A program made the translations under genes and the position numbers. A DNA stretch of 64,000 bases, taken from assembly GCA_015350385.1 (NCBI GenBank), contig WNKI01000001.1, positions 9,417,118 to 9,481,117 of the forward strand, written 5' to 3'. Below the pieces are notes generated by a model. The model searched no databases. It saw nothing but the letters and a program-made list of their open reading frames with translations, and had not been told where the DNA came from. This DNA comes from Aculops lycopersici (Eukaryota; Arthropoda; Arachnida; Trombidiformes; Eriophyidae). Below are positions 47,371 to 56,996 of the stretch, piece after piece. Position 1 is the first letter of the stretch. Each line of letters starts with the position of its first letter.

Positions 47371-50300
47371 TTGATCACTACCTCTTCTATTATGGACCCT
47401 TACCAACCTCCCTCCCCCGGCCAGTGGATTGTTAGAAACGTCACAGACTCTGTACCTTTCGATTGGATAGCTGATTCTAATTTTACAGAGTATCCCTTAG
47501 AATGCAGCGATAGCGATGAGGAGTGTGAGAAGATAAAGTTAATTTTAGAAAAACCTGTTGTCTATCAGATATCTGACGACTCCGACGAAGATAAGAAGAA
47601 ACAAATTGCAAGTCCATTAACCACCTCAATACACCGAAGAACACTAGAAGCAGAAAACAATCAAGGCTTTGGCTCAAACAAATCTGTTAATATTGACGAT
47701 GCAAATGCCAAACATCCAATCAGAAGTTCCAAATCACATGTCGTCGACACGCAAGAATGCGAGCAATCCGAGTCGGATGCAGAAACAGTTGTACAACTGC
47801 CCTCACCCCCATCATCAACACCATCACCACCACCACAACAAACAGCACCCAGCCTAGAAACATCGGTAAAACGAGCAAGAACCGTCCAAGAGCCCAGCGG
47901 AGGCAAAGTTAATTTTCTTCACCCAAAGGAAGTTCTCGCCTGGGCTCTAGAGGTTACTCCGAAATATATCATGTCTCGGGGGAATCAATATACGCATGTG
48001 CCAATAAGGTTATATGAGAAAGGTAATATAGATACCTCCACTCATCTAGTTCATATCTTGTTGAGACAAGGGCACTACTATACCATCTACACGTCGCCCG
48101 ATCAGCAGGTGGTAGCAGATGGGTTGAATTTATGTCTCAATAGCAATATTCTTGAAGACATCAGAAAGACGACAGGGCTGTCGGATCTCTGGGCAACCAG
48201 ATTTGACTTGCAAGAGTGCGTTGGACATGGACCCAGTTCGGCGTGTTACCTAGCCGCTGAATTTTGTCGCCTGGCGCTCCGAGGCCACGACGTAGACGAG
48301 GAAATATTGGTGTCCCGAATGTACCTACGCAGCCTGGTTAGAAAAATGCGCCTCGGTCCTAGCGAACGCATCAAGCATAATCATGATCCTCTCGCCAACC
48401 CCAAGTGTCATAGGTGCCAAGTTAGATGTGTAAGTTTAAAGGCGCTCAGAGCGCATGCCAACTATTGCGGCAGACGGATGACTTATGTCCGACCTGAATT
48501 CTTACAGATGACCGACTCCTTTGTCAATGATGCTACGATCATCAAACCTTCCAGACCATCTCATCAAACCATCACTGCCGATAAGAATATAGAAAGCACA
48601 ACTATTTTAACCGATATTCCACAGGAAAGAGCTGATGTCGAATTCAGCGTCGAGAGTACCTTGAACCCGAAAAAGAATGGTTTCAATGTAAATTCCGAGT
48701 GTGCCAAGTTGTTCGTCGGGGATAGTCTCCGGTGCAATCCTCAGATTGCACCCAAAAGAGTCCTACAGCAGGCCTCAAATCGTTGGAAGACACTCTTGGC
48801 GGGTCCGGGTCAGGTGAGCATACCTGTTGAATTGTTTGACCCGACAAAAATGGCGTCAAAAATTTCGACTCCCTCCATTGACCTGACTCAAGCAAGGGTC
48901 TACCTTTTATTGCTCCAAAATCGTTGGTTCGTTGTCTACATTTCTAAACTTGGTGATCAGTTCATTGCCGATGGGTTAAACCTGTGCAAAGATGAGTCAG
49001 TATTGGCCAAATTGAAGGAGTACACAGGCCTCGATAAACTGCGGCCTGTTTATTTTTATCTTCAAACAAACATTGATCATGATGCCAGCTCGGCTTGCGC
49101 GATTGCCACCGAGTTTAGACGTGTTGCCAGTCGCAACGAGCCTGTTGGTGAGGATCTCAAGTTTTCGCCCTCACGATTGAAGTCACTATCTGATTCGTTT
49201 TATTTGCAACGCAGCCAACCTTGGCACCAAGTCAAAGATTATAGGGAGGAGTTCAAATGTGCTAGGTGTTTAAAAAGATTCACGAAAATACTAGGTTTGA
49301 GATCACACCAACGCGTTTGCGGGACGAAAATTTTTTCCCGAGGAAATACTCGCGAGGGAAGACAATTGAGTGCTTTGTATCGCGATGGCACTTGTTTTAA
49401 TGACCCATCAAAAGTTCTAGAAGTCTTACGTCTGAGAATTTCACGAGATTGGCAACGAGATCCGGTGATACCTGTTGAAGTGTACAAGTGCCAGCTTCTA
49501 TATACAAATGTTAGCGGTATTTACCTTTACAATAGAAATGGGCATTATTTTGTCATCTTCATCGATGGTAAAGGCCAAAGTTTCGTTTCTGATGGCAGGA
49601 ATAAGGTTAAAACGAGGGCTGAATTGTGCGATAAAATTCGTGCAATAACTGGACTGCCTCAACTGAAACCTGTTGAGTTTTACCAACAAAGATGTCTAAA
49701 CACAGACGCTGCATCCGCCATTGTTATTGCCGAGGAGTTTTATCGGATAACCATTGGCTTGGATAAGGACGAAGTTGGAGATGAGATTATAGTTAATCCT
49801 GAAAAAGTGGCTTACCTTGACAAAGTTGCCCAAGTGAAAGGTGGAAAATTGAACTGGCCCAAGTGTAGTGTTATATGCGAAAAGTGTGGCAAGAAAGAGT
49901 ACAATAGACACATCTTGGCTAATCACAAGTATTCCTGCTACGAGATAAATTTGAAGACTCAATATCAATCCGAGACAATAGAACCAAGAAAGAAAAAGAA
50001 AAAGAAGATGAAGAGAAAAAAGAAGTCACGCAAAGGTGAAGTGCCTAGCCGCAAACAGGCAACAGCTATGCCAGGAAATACTAATCAAACAAGTCCTATT
50101 GACTTCATCAAAACAAAAGAAGTGAGCCGGAAGGAGGAGGAGCTAATCACGCTAAAACGCATTTGTGCTTATGCTCTGAGAATATCGAGGACAATGTTGA
50201 ATCCGCAGTCGATGAAGCCCATTCCAATTGAGATATTCACTTCCGGTCGCATAGATCCCCAGAGGGAGGCGATCTATTTGTTGGCGCGAAAGAAGAACTA

Positions 50301-50832
50301 CTATGCAATTTACGTTTCTAGCAAGCAACAAGTTGTTGCGGATGGTTTGAACAAAAGCCAAAACGATGTATCCCGTTACATGTTGATGCATAAGGCTTGC
50401 TTGAGGAATCTCAAGCATGTGAGATTCAGCCAGCAGGTGTATAGAAACCAAACCGCCAGCTCAGCAGTGATGATTGCTGCCGAGATGCGAAGATTGGCTA
50501 GTTATGATGAGAAAATTGGCAAAACTATCGTAACTAGGCCAGGACAATTGAAGACGACAGCAGATAAATTGGATCCGATTGGCGAGGACAAACTGGAGCA
50601 CAGAAATCCTCAGGCCGATAACATTTGCGTTTGCGGCCTTCAAATGGACAGGTATTATGACTTTTTCAACCACCAATTGGAGTGCCTAAGAAATCGGTTC
50701 AAGGAGAGGGAAACTCTGCGCGATCTTTACCATAGACAGAGTCCGGAACCATCGACAACAAAATCCAGCTCTGACAAGGATTCAAATGAATTGGACGAAG
50801 AGGTCGAGGATCCATTGGCGCCTCGTAAATGA
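47371..50832 (+). CDS. Four-domain Ulp1-like pseudoprotease / C2HC zinc finger protein (gene C)
   Basis: 1153 residues, intronless; the Met at 47392 (MDPYQPPSPG) is an alternative start. It has an acidic N-terminus with a SUMO-interaction-like VVYQISDDSDED and a Pro/His linker. Domains lie at about 182-305, 460-589, 679-793 and 927-1040, with fingers after each (CHRC...HANYC, CARC...HQRVC, CEKC...HKYSC, CVCG...HQLEC). Core motifs are ADGLN (or SDGRN) in every copy and GPSSA, DASSA, DAASA and TASSA in place of a Cys-Gly. A Lys-rich run (KKKKKKMKRKKK, near 872-890) is a strong nuclear localisation signal between domains 3 and 4. Domain order and finger types match gene A one to one, so the four-unit form is older than the gene duplication. 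Function is unknown. Confidence 0.82.
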   Translation: MITTSSIMDPYQPPSPGQWIVRNVTDSVPFDWIADSNFTEYPLECSDSDEECEKIKLILEKPVVYQISDDSDEDKKKQIASPLTTSIHRRTLEAENNQGFGSNKSVNIDDANAKHPIRSSKSHVVDTQECEQSESDAETVVQLPSPPSSTPSPPPQQTAPSLETSVKRARTVQEPSGGKVNFLHPKEVLAWALEVTPKYIMSRGNQYTHVPIRLYEKGNIDTSTHLVHILLRQGHYYTIYTSPDQQVVADGLNLCLNSNILEDIRKTTGLSDLWATRFDLQECVGHGPSSACYLAAEFCRLALRGHDVDEEILVSRMYLRSLVRKMRLGPSERIKHNHDPLANPKCHRCQVRCVSLKALRAHANYCGRRMTYVRPEFLQMTDSFVNDATIIKPSRPSHQTITADKNIESTTILTDIPQERADVEFSVESTLNPKKNGFNVNSECAKLFVGDSLRCNPQIAPKRVLQQASNRWKTLLAGPGQVSIPVELFDPTKMASKISTPSIDLTQARVYLLLLQNRWFVVYISKLGDQFIADGLNLCKDESVLAKLKEYTGLDKLRPVYFYLQTNIDHDASSACAIATEFRRVASRNEPVGEDLKFSPSRLKSLSDSFYLQRSQPWHQVKDYREEFKCARCLKRFTKILGLRSHQRVCGTKIFSRGNTREGRQLSALYRDGTCFNDPSKVLEVLRLRISRDWQRDPVIPVEVYKCQLLYTNVSGIYLYNRNGHYFVIFIDGKGQSFVSDGRNKVKTRAELCDKIRAITGLPQLKPVEFYQQRCLNTDAASAIVIAEEFYRITIGLDKDEVGDEIIVNPEKVAYLDKVAQVKGGKLNWPKCSVICEKCGKKEYNRHILANHKYSCYEINLKTQYQSETIEPRKKKKKKMKRKKKSRKGEVPSRKQATAMPGNTNQTSPIDFIKTKEVSRKEEELITLKRICAYALRISRTMLNPQSMKPIPIEIFTSGRIDPQREAIYLLARKKNYYAIYVSSKQQVVADGLNKSQNDVSRYMLMHKACLRNLKHVRFSQQVYRNQTASSAVMIAAEMRRLASYDEKIGKTIVTRPGQLKTTADKLDPIGEDKLEHRNPQADNICVCGLQMDRYYDFFNHQLECLRNRFKERETLRDLYHRQSPEPSTTKSSSDKDSNELDEEVEDPLAPRK

Positions 50833-51227
50833 CCAAATGGGCTCGCCCTAGATACTTGCAAGCGATACTTAAAATCCTTTACTAACTAGAAACTTTTTAC
50901 AATACAAATGTGATTGACCCAGGCCAAGCCACCGAGACCCCTGAGAGATCAAGATTACAAGTGGGTTTGGCTCTAATCGTTTACTGGATTTTATACTTAA
51001 GCAACAACCATTTATTTGGAAGAATCAATTATAATTCTTAATGACTAGCCAAAAGATCCAATCTTTCAGTCAATAGAATTATTGAACTATTTTAGTCATT
51101 GCATGATTTTAGGAACTCAAATACTCAATCAACTAGCATATGAGCCAAACGAATGAGAAGGGAAACTAACGCAAAATTTTACCGTTTCAGGAAAAGCAAC
51201 AAAAGTAATAAACTATCATTATAGAAT

Positions 51228-51433
51228 TAATTTATGTAACCTCATTTAGTGTTTCATATGCATGGTAACTCTCTGCTAAAAGGCCCTCGGGAATTTCCTC
51301 AATTTCCATAGACCGCCCATCTATGGGCGGTCTGAGAAAATTCCCGGGAGCCCTCTATCATGTTCATTGTCAGATTCGGAACGTAACTGAATTATTGCTT
51401 ACATTTTCCGAATTCTAACGCCTTATCCTTCGA
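51228..51433 (-). pseudogene. Lipase 3'-end fragment
   Basis: The segment 51367-51433 (GATTCGGAACGTAACTGAAT onward) repeats almost exactly the last codons and 3' flank of the intact lipase at 53888-53947. The flank before it also matches, interrupted by a hairpin insertion. Only the tail of the gene is present. Confidence 0.75.
51282..51355. repeat. Hairpin insertion with perfect 11-bp core arms
   Basis: The core AGACCGCCCAT / ATGGGCGGTCT (51310-51320, 51323-51333) is a perfect inverted repeat with a 2-base spacer. Outer arms (CTCGGGAATTTCCTCA against TGAGAAAATTCCCGGGAG) also pair. It sits inside a lipase-end copy whose paralogue at 53840-53947 lacks it, so it is an insertion. Confidence 0.65.
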
Positions 51434-51590
51434 TCGCTAGCCTGAGAACTTAAGCTTTTGTCGACGAGATGCTAAACAAAGATTCTACACTTCCCGAAGA
51501 CTTGCGGAAAGTTTAGGGTTAAGTCTCGAAAGTCAAGGATCGAGGATGGTATTGGGCTTTTGCTACAGCTGGACCCCTCGGGGGACTTGA

Positions 51591-51623
51591 GAAACTCCCC
51601 TAGCGCCAAGCTAGGGGAGTTTC
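51591..51623. repeat. Perfect hairpin, 13-bp arms
   Basis: GAAACTCCCCTAG (51591-51603) is exactly complementary to CTAGGGGAGTTTC (51611-51623) across a 7-base loop. It lies near the other hairpin, upstream of the first protease. Confidence 0.7.
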
Positions 51624-52006
51624 CATTGAGTTAGGAAGAGCTACTCGAATGCTCGTAATAGAGCCGCGGATGTCACGGAGGTTGGGTGTCATCTGTTTTG
51701 GAGAATATAGCGAGAATCCATGATAATGAGCGTATGATTTGGTCATGAAGTTTTAACCCAGTATACACTTTGATGACGTAGAACACCTGTTACCACGCGT
51801 GTCGTGTATACAACCAGACTCAACAATTGTGGCACAATTGTTCTATTTTGTATGACCTCCTGGCCGGGCCACGATGACTTTGGCTAGTAAGAGATTTACA
51901 CTTGCTACTTCACAAAAGATTACGTTCATTCGCGAACAACAATCTATCAGATCAAGAACAAATTTTCACTAATATCAAATAGAACAAATAAAATATTTGG
52001 ATAACA

Positions 52007-53023
52007 ATGCGCTCGCTTCCGGTAGCCGTATGTCTAGCGCTCGTGGTCTCAGTGGCCGTTGCCTTGCCAGACTCGCAGTGGGCGCTGTTCAAGAGCATGC
52101 ACGGCAAGTTGTACTCTAGTCCCGCAGAGGAGCTCATGAGACGCCAGATTTTCGAGGCCAACAAGGAGAGAGTGGAGCAGTTCAACGCTCACGAGGCACA
52201 GGAGGCCGGCTACACTTTGGGACTGAACCACATGTCCGACTGGACCGAGGAGGAGTTTGCCCAGATCAACGGATTCCGTCGAGAGGAGGCGAGCAAGATC
52301 GTCAACTCGGCGGAGGCTCAAGCCTTCGTCGACGCCATATTGAATGACGACTCGCCCATTCCCGATGCTATTGACTGGCGCAAGGTCGATGGGAGAGTTT
52401 CCGAAGTCAAGAATCAATTTATATGCGGATCTTGCTGGGCTTTCGCAACCACTGGACTCCTCGAGGGACAGCAACTTTCCAACAAGGCAAATTACTCAGG
52501 CAGCAAGCTGGATCCATTGAGCGAGCAACAGCTTGTCGATTGTTCGGAGAGGAATTTTGGCTGCGATGGAGGTGACATGTCCCTCGCCTTGGTTGACATT
52601 GCATCTCTAGGTGGAATTGAGGATGAGAAGGCCTACCCGTACACTTTATCTGACGTGGGCCCGTGTAATTTCAACAAGTCGAAGGTTGTGATGACCGATA
52701 AAGGTTACGCCATGTTGCCGAATGGCGATGAGAAGGCTTTGAAGAAAACTGTGGCCCGCTATGGTCCAGTTGCGGTTGGCGTCTACGCCTCGAAGACTTT
52801 CATGGCTTACGAGTTTGGAATTTTCGACGACAAGTCGTGCGTCCCCGGCGACATCAACCATGCAGTTTTGGTCGTTGGTTACGGATCCAAAAACGGCAAG
52901 GACTATTGGATTGTGAAGAACTCGTGGGGTGCGAAGTGGGGAATGGACGGCTACTTGCTGATGTCGCGTAACACGAAGAACCGGTGCAGCGTTTCAATGT
53001 ACGCAACCCTAGCTACTTTCTAA
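52007..53023 (+). CDS. Cathepsin L-like cysteine protease, copy 1
   Basis: 338 residues, intronless, family C1A. It has a signal peptide (MRSLPVAVCLALVVSVAVAL), an I29 inhibitory propeptide with an ERFNIN-type pattern (EELMRRQIFEANKERVEQFN), then the mature enzyme from about residue 119. Catalytic residues are Q137, C143 (CGSCWAF), H285 (INHAVLVVGYG) and N305 (VKNSWG). Unusually the active-site entry reads NQFICGSCW, where nearly all papain-like enzymes have NQGxCGSCW. It is secreted or lysosomal; a digestive role fits the tandem amplification (inference). The upstream 230 bp match those of the other copies. The first 320 bp match copy 3 and the middle 250 bp match copy 2, so this is a mosaic. 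Confidence 0.93.
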   Translation: MRSLPVAVCLALVVSVAVALPDSQWALFKSMHGKLYSSPAEELMRRQIFEANKERVEQFNAHEAQEAGYTLGLNHMSDWTEEEFAQINGFRREEASKIVNSAEAQAFVDAILNDDSPIPDAIDWRKVDGRVSEVKNQFICGSCWAFATTGLLEGQQLSNKANYSGSKLDPLSEQQLVDCSERNFGCDGGDMSLALVDIASLGGIEDEKAYPYTLSDVGPCNFNKSKVVMTDKGYAMLPNGDEKALKKTVARYGPVAVGVYASKTFMAYEFGIFDDKSCVPGDINHAVLVVGYGSKNGKDYWIVKNSWGAKWGMDGYLLMSRNTKNRCSVSMYATLATF

Positions 53024-53907
53024 GTTTCATCTTGGCAAAGTATTTAGCTGACAGAGTTGAACCACAAGATTGGTTATTCAAGAGATCAAAACAGATTCTT
53101 GGTGTCATGAGTCAAATTTGATCATGAACGACTATCAAGTATTCGTCTAACCAACATGGTAGATTTATTTCTTCTAGATAAGTAACTAGCTTAAAGCCAA
53201 AATTTTGCCACAACTCTGCAGTGTAGTCTACACCTGCCTAAGAATAGATGCCCAGCGGTTGCATCAACATTATCAATATAACATTAAGGGCTGGTTCATT
53301 GGTCATCGGATATCCTAATCAGAATTTAAATTTTCACGAGATTACATTTGCATTGATTGCGGGGCATTTACCCGCACTAAATTGAGCACCCAAGCTCATT
53401 GATTGTGATTCCAGTACCATCAAGCAGTCGACCCAAGGGATAGAAAATTGATACATGACACATGTACAGTCCTATAAAACAAAAATGTTTCCCTCCTTAA
53501 AAACGTGCGATCAATGATTGAATGCAGATTGCCTCACCCACTCTTCGGAAATTTATACATGTTCGAGATCTAAAATGGGAACAAGCAAAGGAAGAGATAG
53601 AAACACTCTTCTGCAATATTTGTCCTCTTTGATGGTAGGCGGCGACCACCTGTTGTTGCTAGCGATTAGAAGATCCATGATCGTTTTGATGGTAGAATAT
53701 ACAAAGGATTTTTTTCCTGAGAATGAGAAAATGCCTCAACTGGTATGATAAATTAATTAACATGTTACAAACAAGTATGCCGTACTTGTTTGACTGCAAC
53801 TCCTCTACTTTCCATCTTAGGATGTTCACTACTAAAATATCACCATAGAATCGATTTATGTAACCTTAATTAGTCGTCATATTGATCTAATTCGGAACGT
53901 AACTGAA
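53024..53907. other. Spacer between protease copy 1 and the lipase
   Basis: No protein-like ORF beyond a 76-codon frame at 53518 without recognisable features. 53024-53200 is shared with the 3' flank of protease copy 2 (58014-58300) and represents the empty site of a MITE-like insertion there. Confidence 0.45.
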
Positions 53908-55497
53908 TTATTGCTTACATTTTCCGAATTCTAACGCCTTATCCTTTGTGCTCGTCGGGTTTGGACACAGGCGAGTGCTGTGCTTTAATCTAGTCTCCGG
54001 TTCAATGTTGGACATGTATTTGACAGAGAGCTCGTCGACCTTGTGAGCAGTCGGTGAGATTTCCTCACCTTCCAGTTCGATCTGATACCATCTGGAGTGC
54101 GCGGAAACCTGTGCGCCCGTGACAATAAATGGTCCCTCGTCCACTGTCAACAGGTGAGTAAAAACATGATCCTCCATCTTATTGGTCATCTTGAATTCAA
54201 GTTGTCCTTGTTCGCCATCCAACTCGTAGGTTAGCTTCACATTAAGATTAAAGTTAGAGGCTGACAAAAACTCTGGCGTTGGGTCGAACTTTACCTGGAC
54301 TTGGTAGTGGTTGGTGCAGTAGATGGAGTTTTTAGGAATGATAATGTGGAACTGCTGGCTTCGGTCTTTGAAGTCACGTAGAGACTGCGGGAATTCTGGA
54401 TTGCTCTTGTACTGGTAGGGGAAGGCCATAACGAAGCATTTTTCGTTGTTCTCGCCACATTCGCCGCATTTCCCCTTTTTGAAAGTTTCGTAATCCGAAC
54501 ACTCGTAGGCCACCTGTTGGCACTTGCCCTCCACCAATGGATAGGCCGAGACAAACGAGGAGCGCGTGTGACTTGGTGACGATGGCCATTCTTTTTTAGT
54601 CAACTTGGACTCAACAACGTAGAAGATAAAGCCGTATGTTGATGGGCATCCTGGTTGGTCTTTACCTCCGTTTACATAGACATCGACGTCGCCCGATGGC
54701 TCGTTGAAGCCGAGGATATTGTCATAATGGTAGAGGTCTACCTGGACTGCGTCGTCGCGCATTAGTCGATCGTCTGGCCCATTGGAACTTAGACGACCGA
54801 AGCAGGGACCCGCCGAGTCGAGACCAGTGATGCGACCGATTGGGGGTCTAACACGTTTACCTGCTGCACCTGCTACATGGGTTCCGAGCGAATGTGAGAT
54901 CAAGTGGATCTTTAGTCTATCTTGGCCTAAATTGATGAGGCGCTGGATGAAAACTGCCAGATAGTTTCCAATTTGACTTGTCCAAGCGGCAACATCGGCA
55001 TACGAATTCTTGCTCAGTCTATTGTTACCCCAGGAATAAACCATGTAGTTGTGCTTCTCTGCGACCCCCTGTTTCTCGATCAACTCAATGGTCTTCATCA
55101 GGTAAGGAGTTCTTGGCCAAGATTGAGTCCAGCCGTGAACGAAGATAGTCGTTCTCTTCTTAGGATCGAAACCGGAAGCCAAAATCTCCTCATCGGTGGC
55201 CCACATGCTGATGCGCTTGTCTGCCGGTCGACCTCCATCTCTTATCAACACGAAGTCGGGCTCCTGGTCGGGACGAATCTCGAGCTTGGTGCTTCTACCG
55301 CATCGCTCTGGATACTTTTCGCGAAACGGCTGATCGCCAACATAGTTAATTACAACGTTGTCCGCTTGCTTGACTACAGATTCAATTATATCAGTTCCAT
55401 CAAAGGTCGGTAGTGGAATATTTTCGCTCTCCTCGTTTGCCCGCGCTAAAGCGAGGAAAACAAATAGGCCGGCAGAAATTATTATAAACTTTGCCAT
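53908..55497 (-). CDS. Secreted pancreatic-type lipase
   Basis: 529 residues from the Met at 55497, chosen because it begins a clean signal peptide (MAKFIIISAGLFVFLALARA); an upstream in-frame Met at 55563 adds 22 basic residues. The alpha/beta hydrolase part has the oxyanion strand IFVHGWTQSW, the nucleophile elbow HSLGTH (S203), D227 in GLDSAGPC and H310 in PSHTRSS, then a Cys-rich loop and a beta-rich PLAT-like domain (about 385-500). This is the triglyceride/phospholipid lipase group of arthropods; extracellular, probably digestive. It is intronless. It sits on the opposite strand inside the protease cluster, and parts of it are duplicated at 51.2 and 61.6 kb. Confidence 0.92.
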   Translation of the reverse strand: MAKFIIISAGLFVFLALARANEESENIPLPTFDGTDIIESVVKQADNVVINYVGDQPFREKYPERCGRSTKLEIRPDQEPDFVLIRDGGRPADKRISMWATDEEILASGFDPKKRTTIFVHGWTQSWPRTPYLMKTIELIEKQGVAEKHNYMVYSWGNNRLSKNSYADVAAWTSQIGNYLAVFIQRLINLGQDRLKIHLISHSLGTHVAGAAGKRVRPPIGRITGLDSAGPCFGRLSSNGPDDRLMRDDAVQVDLYHYDNILGFNEPSGDVDVYVNGGKDQPGCPSTYGFIFYVVESKLTKKEWPSSPSHTRSSFVSAYPLVEGKCQQVAYECSDYETFKKGKCGECGENNEKCFVMAFPYQYKSNPEFPQSLRDFKDRSQQFHIIIPKNSIYCTNHYQVQVKFDPTPEFLSASNFNLNVKLTYELDGEQGQLEFKMTNKMEDHVFTHLLTVDEGPFIVTGAQVSAHSRWYQIELEGEEISPTAHKVDELSVKYMSNIEPETRLKHSTRLCPNPTSTKDKALEFGKCKQ

Positions 55498-55735
55498 TGT
55501 GCTCCTATTTTTACTTAGTATCTTCGATCTAAAATTACCTATGGTCTTTTTAGATTTTAACACTCCGAAAACTTTGTTATAATGACAGCAAACACAAAAG
55601 TGTCAAAAACTATCGGACGCCGTAAGTGATGCTCGGGGGTACTCGTAACGCATTGGCGCCGCTCAGCAAGAACCTAAATTTAGAACTGACTGCTCAGTAA
55701 AAGCAGCCATAGTGTCAAGCAGTTCTTTTCCTCTC

Positions 55736-55990
55736 ATTTGAAAAAGCACAGGTCGAATAAAGATCCTGTATCCCGGATGATGACGTACAATGAAAAGGTT
55801 ACGGGCATTCGCGATAGACAAGAAATAAGTTGGTCAACTGAAACTCTAGAAGACGGTTGGCGATTTCCCGTGATAGGCTATGGAAAATTGTATTTAAGAG
55901 CAACAAGATGCAGCTACAAATCAATGTCCGCGGAAGTCAACGAGTAGATTTCATCACTCCGCTGTATTTTGTGATGTATTTTTGGAGTTG
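55736..55990. repeat. Cluster repeat R1, first copy
   Basis: This segment recurs at 58318-58503 (shorter) and 63359-63575. It contains a TATA-like TATTTAAG followed by GATGCAGC. A short frame inside (about 69 codons) is partly kept in the third copy. It may be a promoter piece or the scrap of a gene. Confidence 0.6.
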
Positions 55991-56029
55991 TTTGGCAAAC
56001 TGATGGACAAGAGGTGGCACAGACATTAC

Positions 56030-56290
56030 ATGGTAACCAGCAGCCAGGTTTTAATTATTCTACTAACACTTGTTGCTTGCAGCATAGCTCTAAGAAGGAT
56101 GCAGTTGATCAAAAAGTAGAAGTTACCCATGTGGCTCTGTTTTATGGAAGATACTGTGCCATTGAATGCGATCAACAGGTGTTTCGTTCAACAAATTAAA
56201 AGGATTCCAATTAAAATTTGGCACAAGAGTAAGTTGAAGTAATTTTCCTTGAATTTTGTCTGCCGTCCAATTGACTCCTCTCCTTACACG
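56030..56290 (-). pseudogene. Receptor-like membrane protein fragment
   Basis: It is nearly identical to 59583-59850, the 5' part of the multi-pass membrane pseudogene. The rest of the gene is missing here. Confidence 0.55.
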
Positions 56291-56996
56291 ATCAAAGATC
56301 AATTGATTGCAGAAAATCTTGCGAGAATATCATCAAGGTAGTTGATTATCCAGAGTCTATCAGCGATCTTGATAGCAACAAAGGGTTGAGTAGCTACCAA
56401 TATACTCAGGTAAAATCACGTGAAGTTGAGTCTTTGTGATCGTGTGGGGGCGTATGTGATCACATGTAGCACATGTAATAATCAGCAAAACTCATCCATT
56501 TTTATCTTAAAATCAACAATGAAAATGTTCCCAATTGTTTTGGTCGGCAAATTGTTAAAACAAGAAACGCAGGTTTCCATCAGTAAAATCAATTCCGTAG
56601 ACTGACAGTAGTAGCCAGTCGGAAAAACTGAGTCGCGACCTAAGCTTCCGCAGGTAATTGATCGTCCGTAAACCACGAACACAGCGAGTGACAATTACGT
56701 GATTTCAGTTAATATTTAGAGTGATTTGCACGCTAAGCTATAACCTAGTAGATAATTGTTGGCATAGACCACCTGCTACAATGGGTGTCGTGTCTCCAGC
56801 CTGGCTCAACAATTGTGGCGCATACCTTCAATTTAGAATGACCTCCTGGCCGGACCATGTTTTTTGCAGCTATCATGGACTCATGCTTGCAACTTAATGA
56901 AAAGATTCAAAGCCATTCGCCAAAAACAAGCAATAAGATAGGAAATGAAAAATTTTCACCAATAACAAAGAGAACAAATAGAATATCTGGATAACA
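56291..56996. promoter_or_regulatory. Upstream region of protease copy 2
   Basis: The last roughly 340 bp (from about 56650) are shared with the regions upstream of copies 1, 3 and 4, including AACAATTGTGGCGCATA and GACCTCCTGGCCGG blocks. Such a shared block probably holds the protease promoter. Confidence 0.5.

Larger units (their letters stand above)
50833..52006. other. Intergenic region with lipase scrap, hairpins and protease promoter
   Basis: No intact gene. It contains a remnant of the lipase 3' end (about 51228-51433), two strong inverted repeats (51282-51355, 51591-51623) and, from about 51779, the upstream block shared by all protease copies in the cluster. Confidence 0.6.

Noticed and set aside
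53518..53748. 76-codon ORF after protease copy 1
   Set aside because: No homologue among the duplicated modules and no domain or signal peptide.
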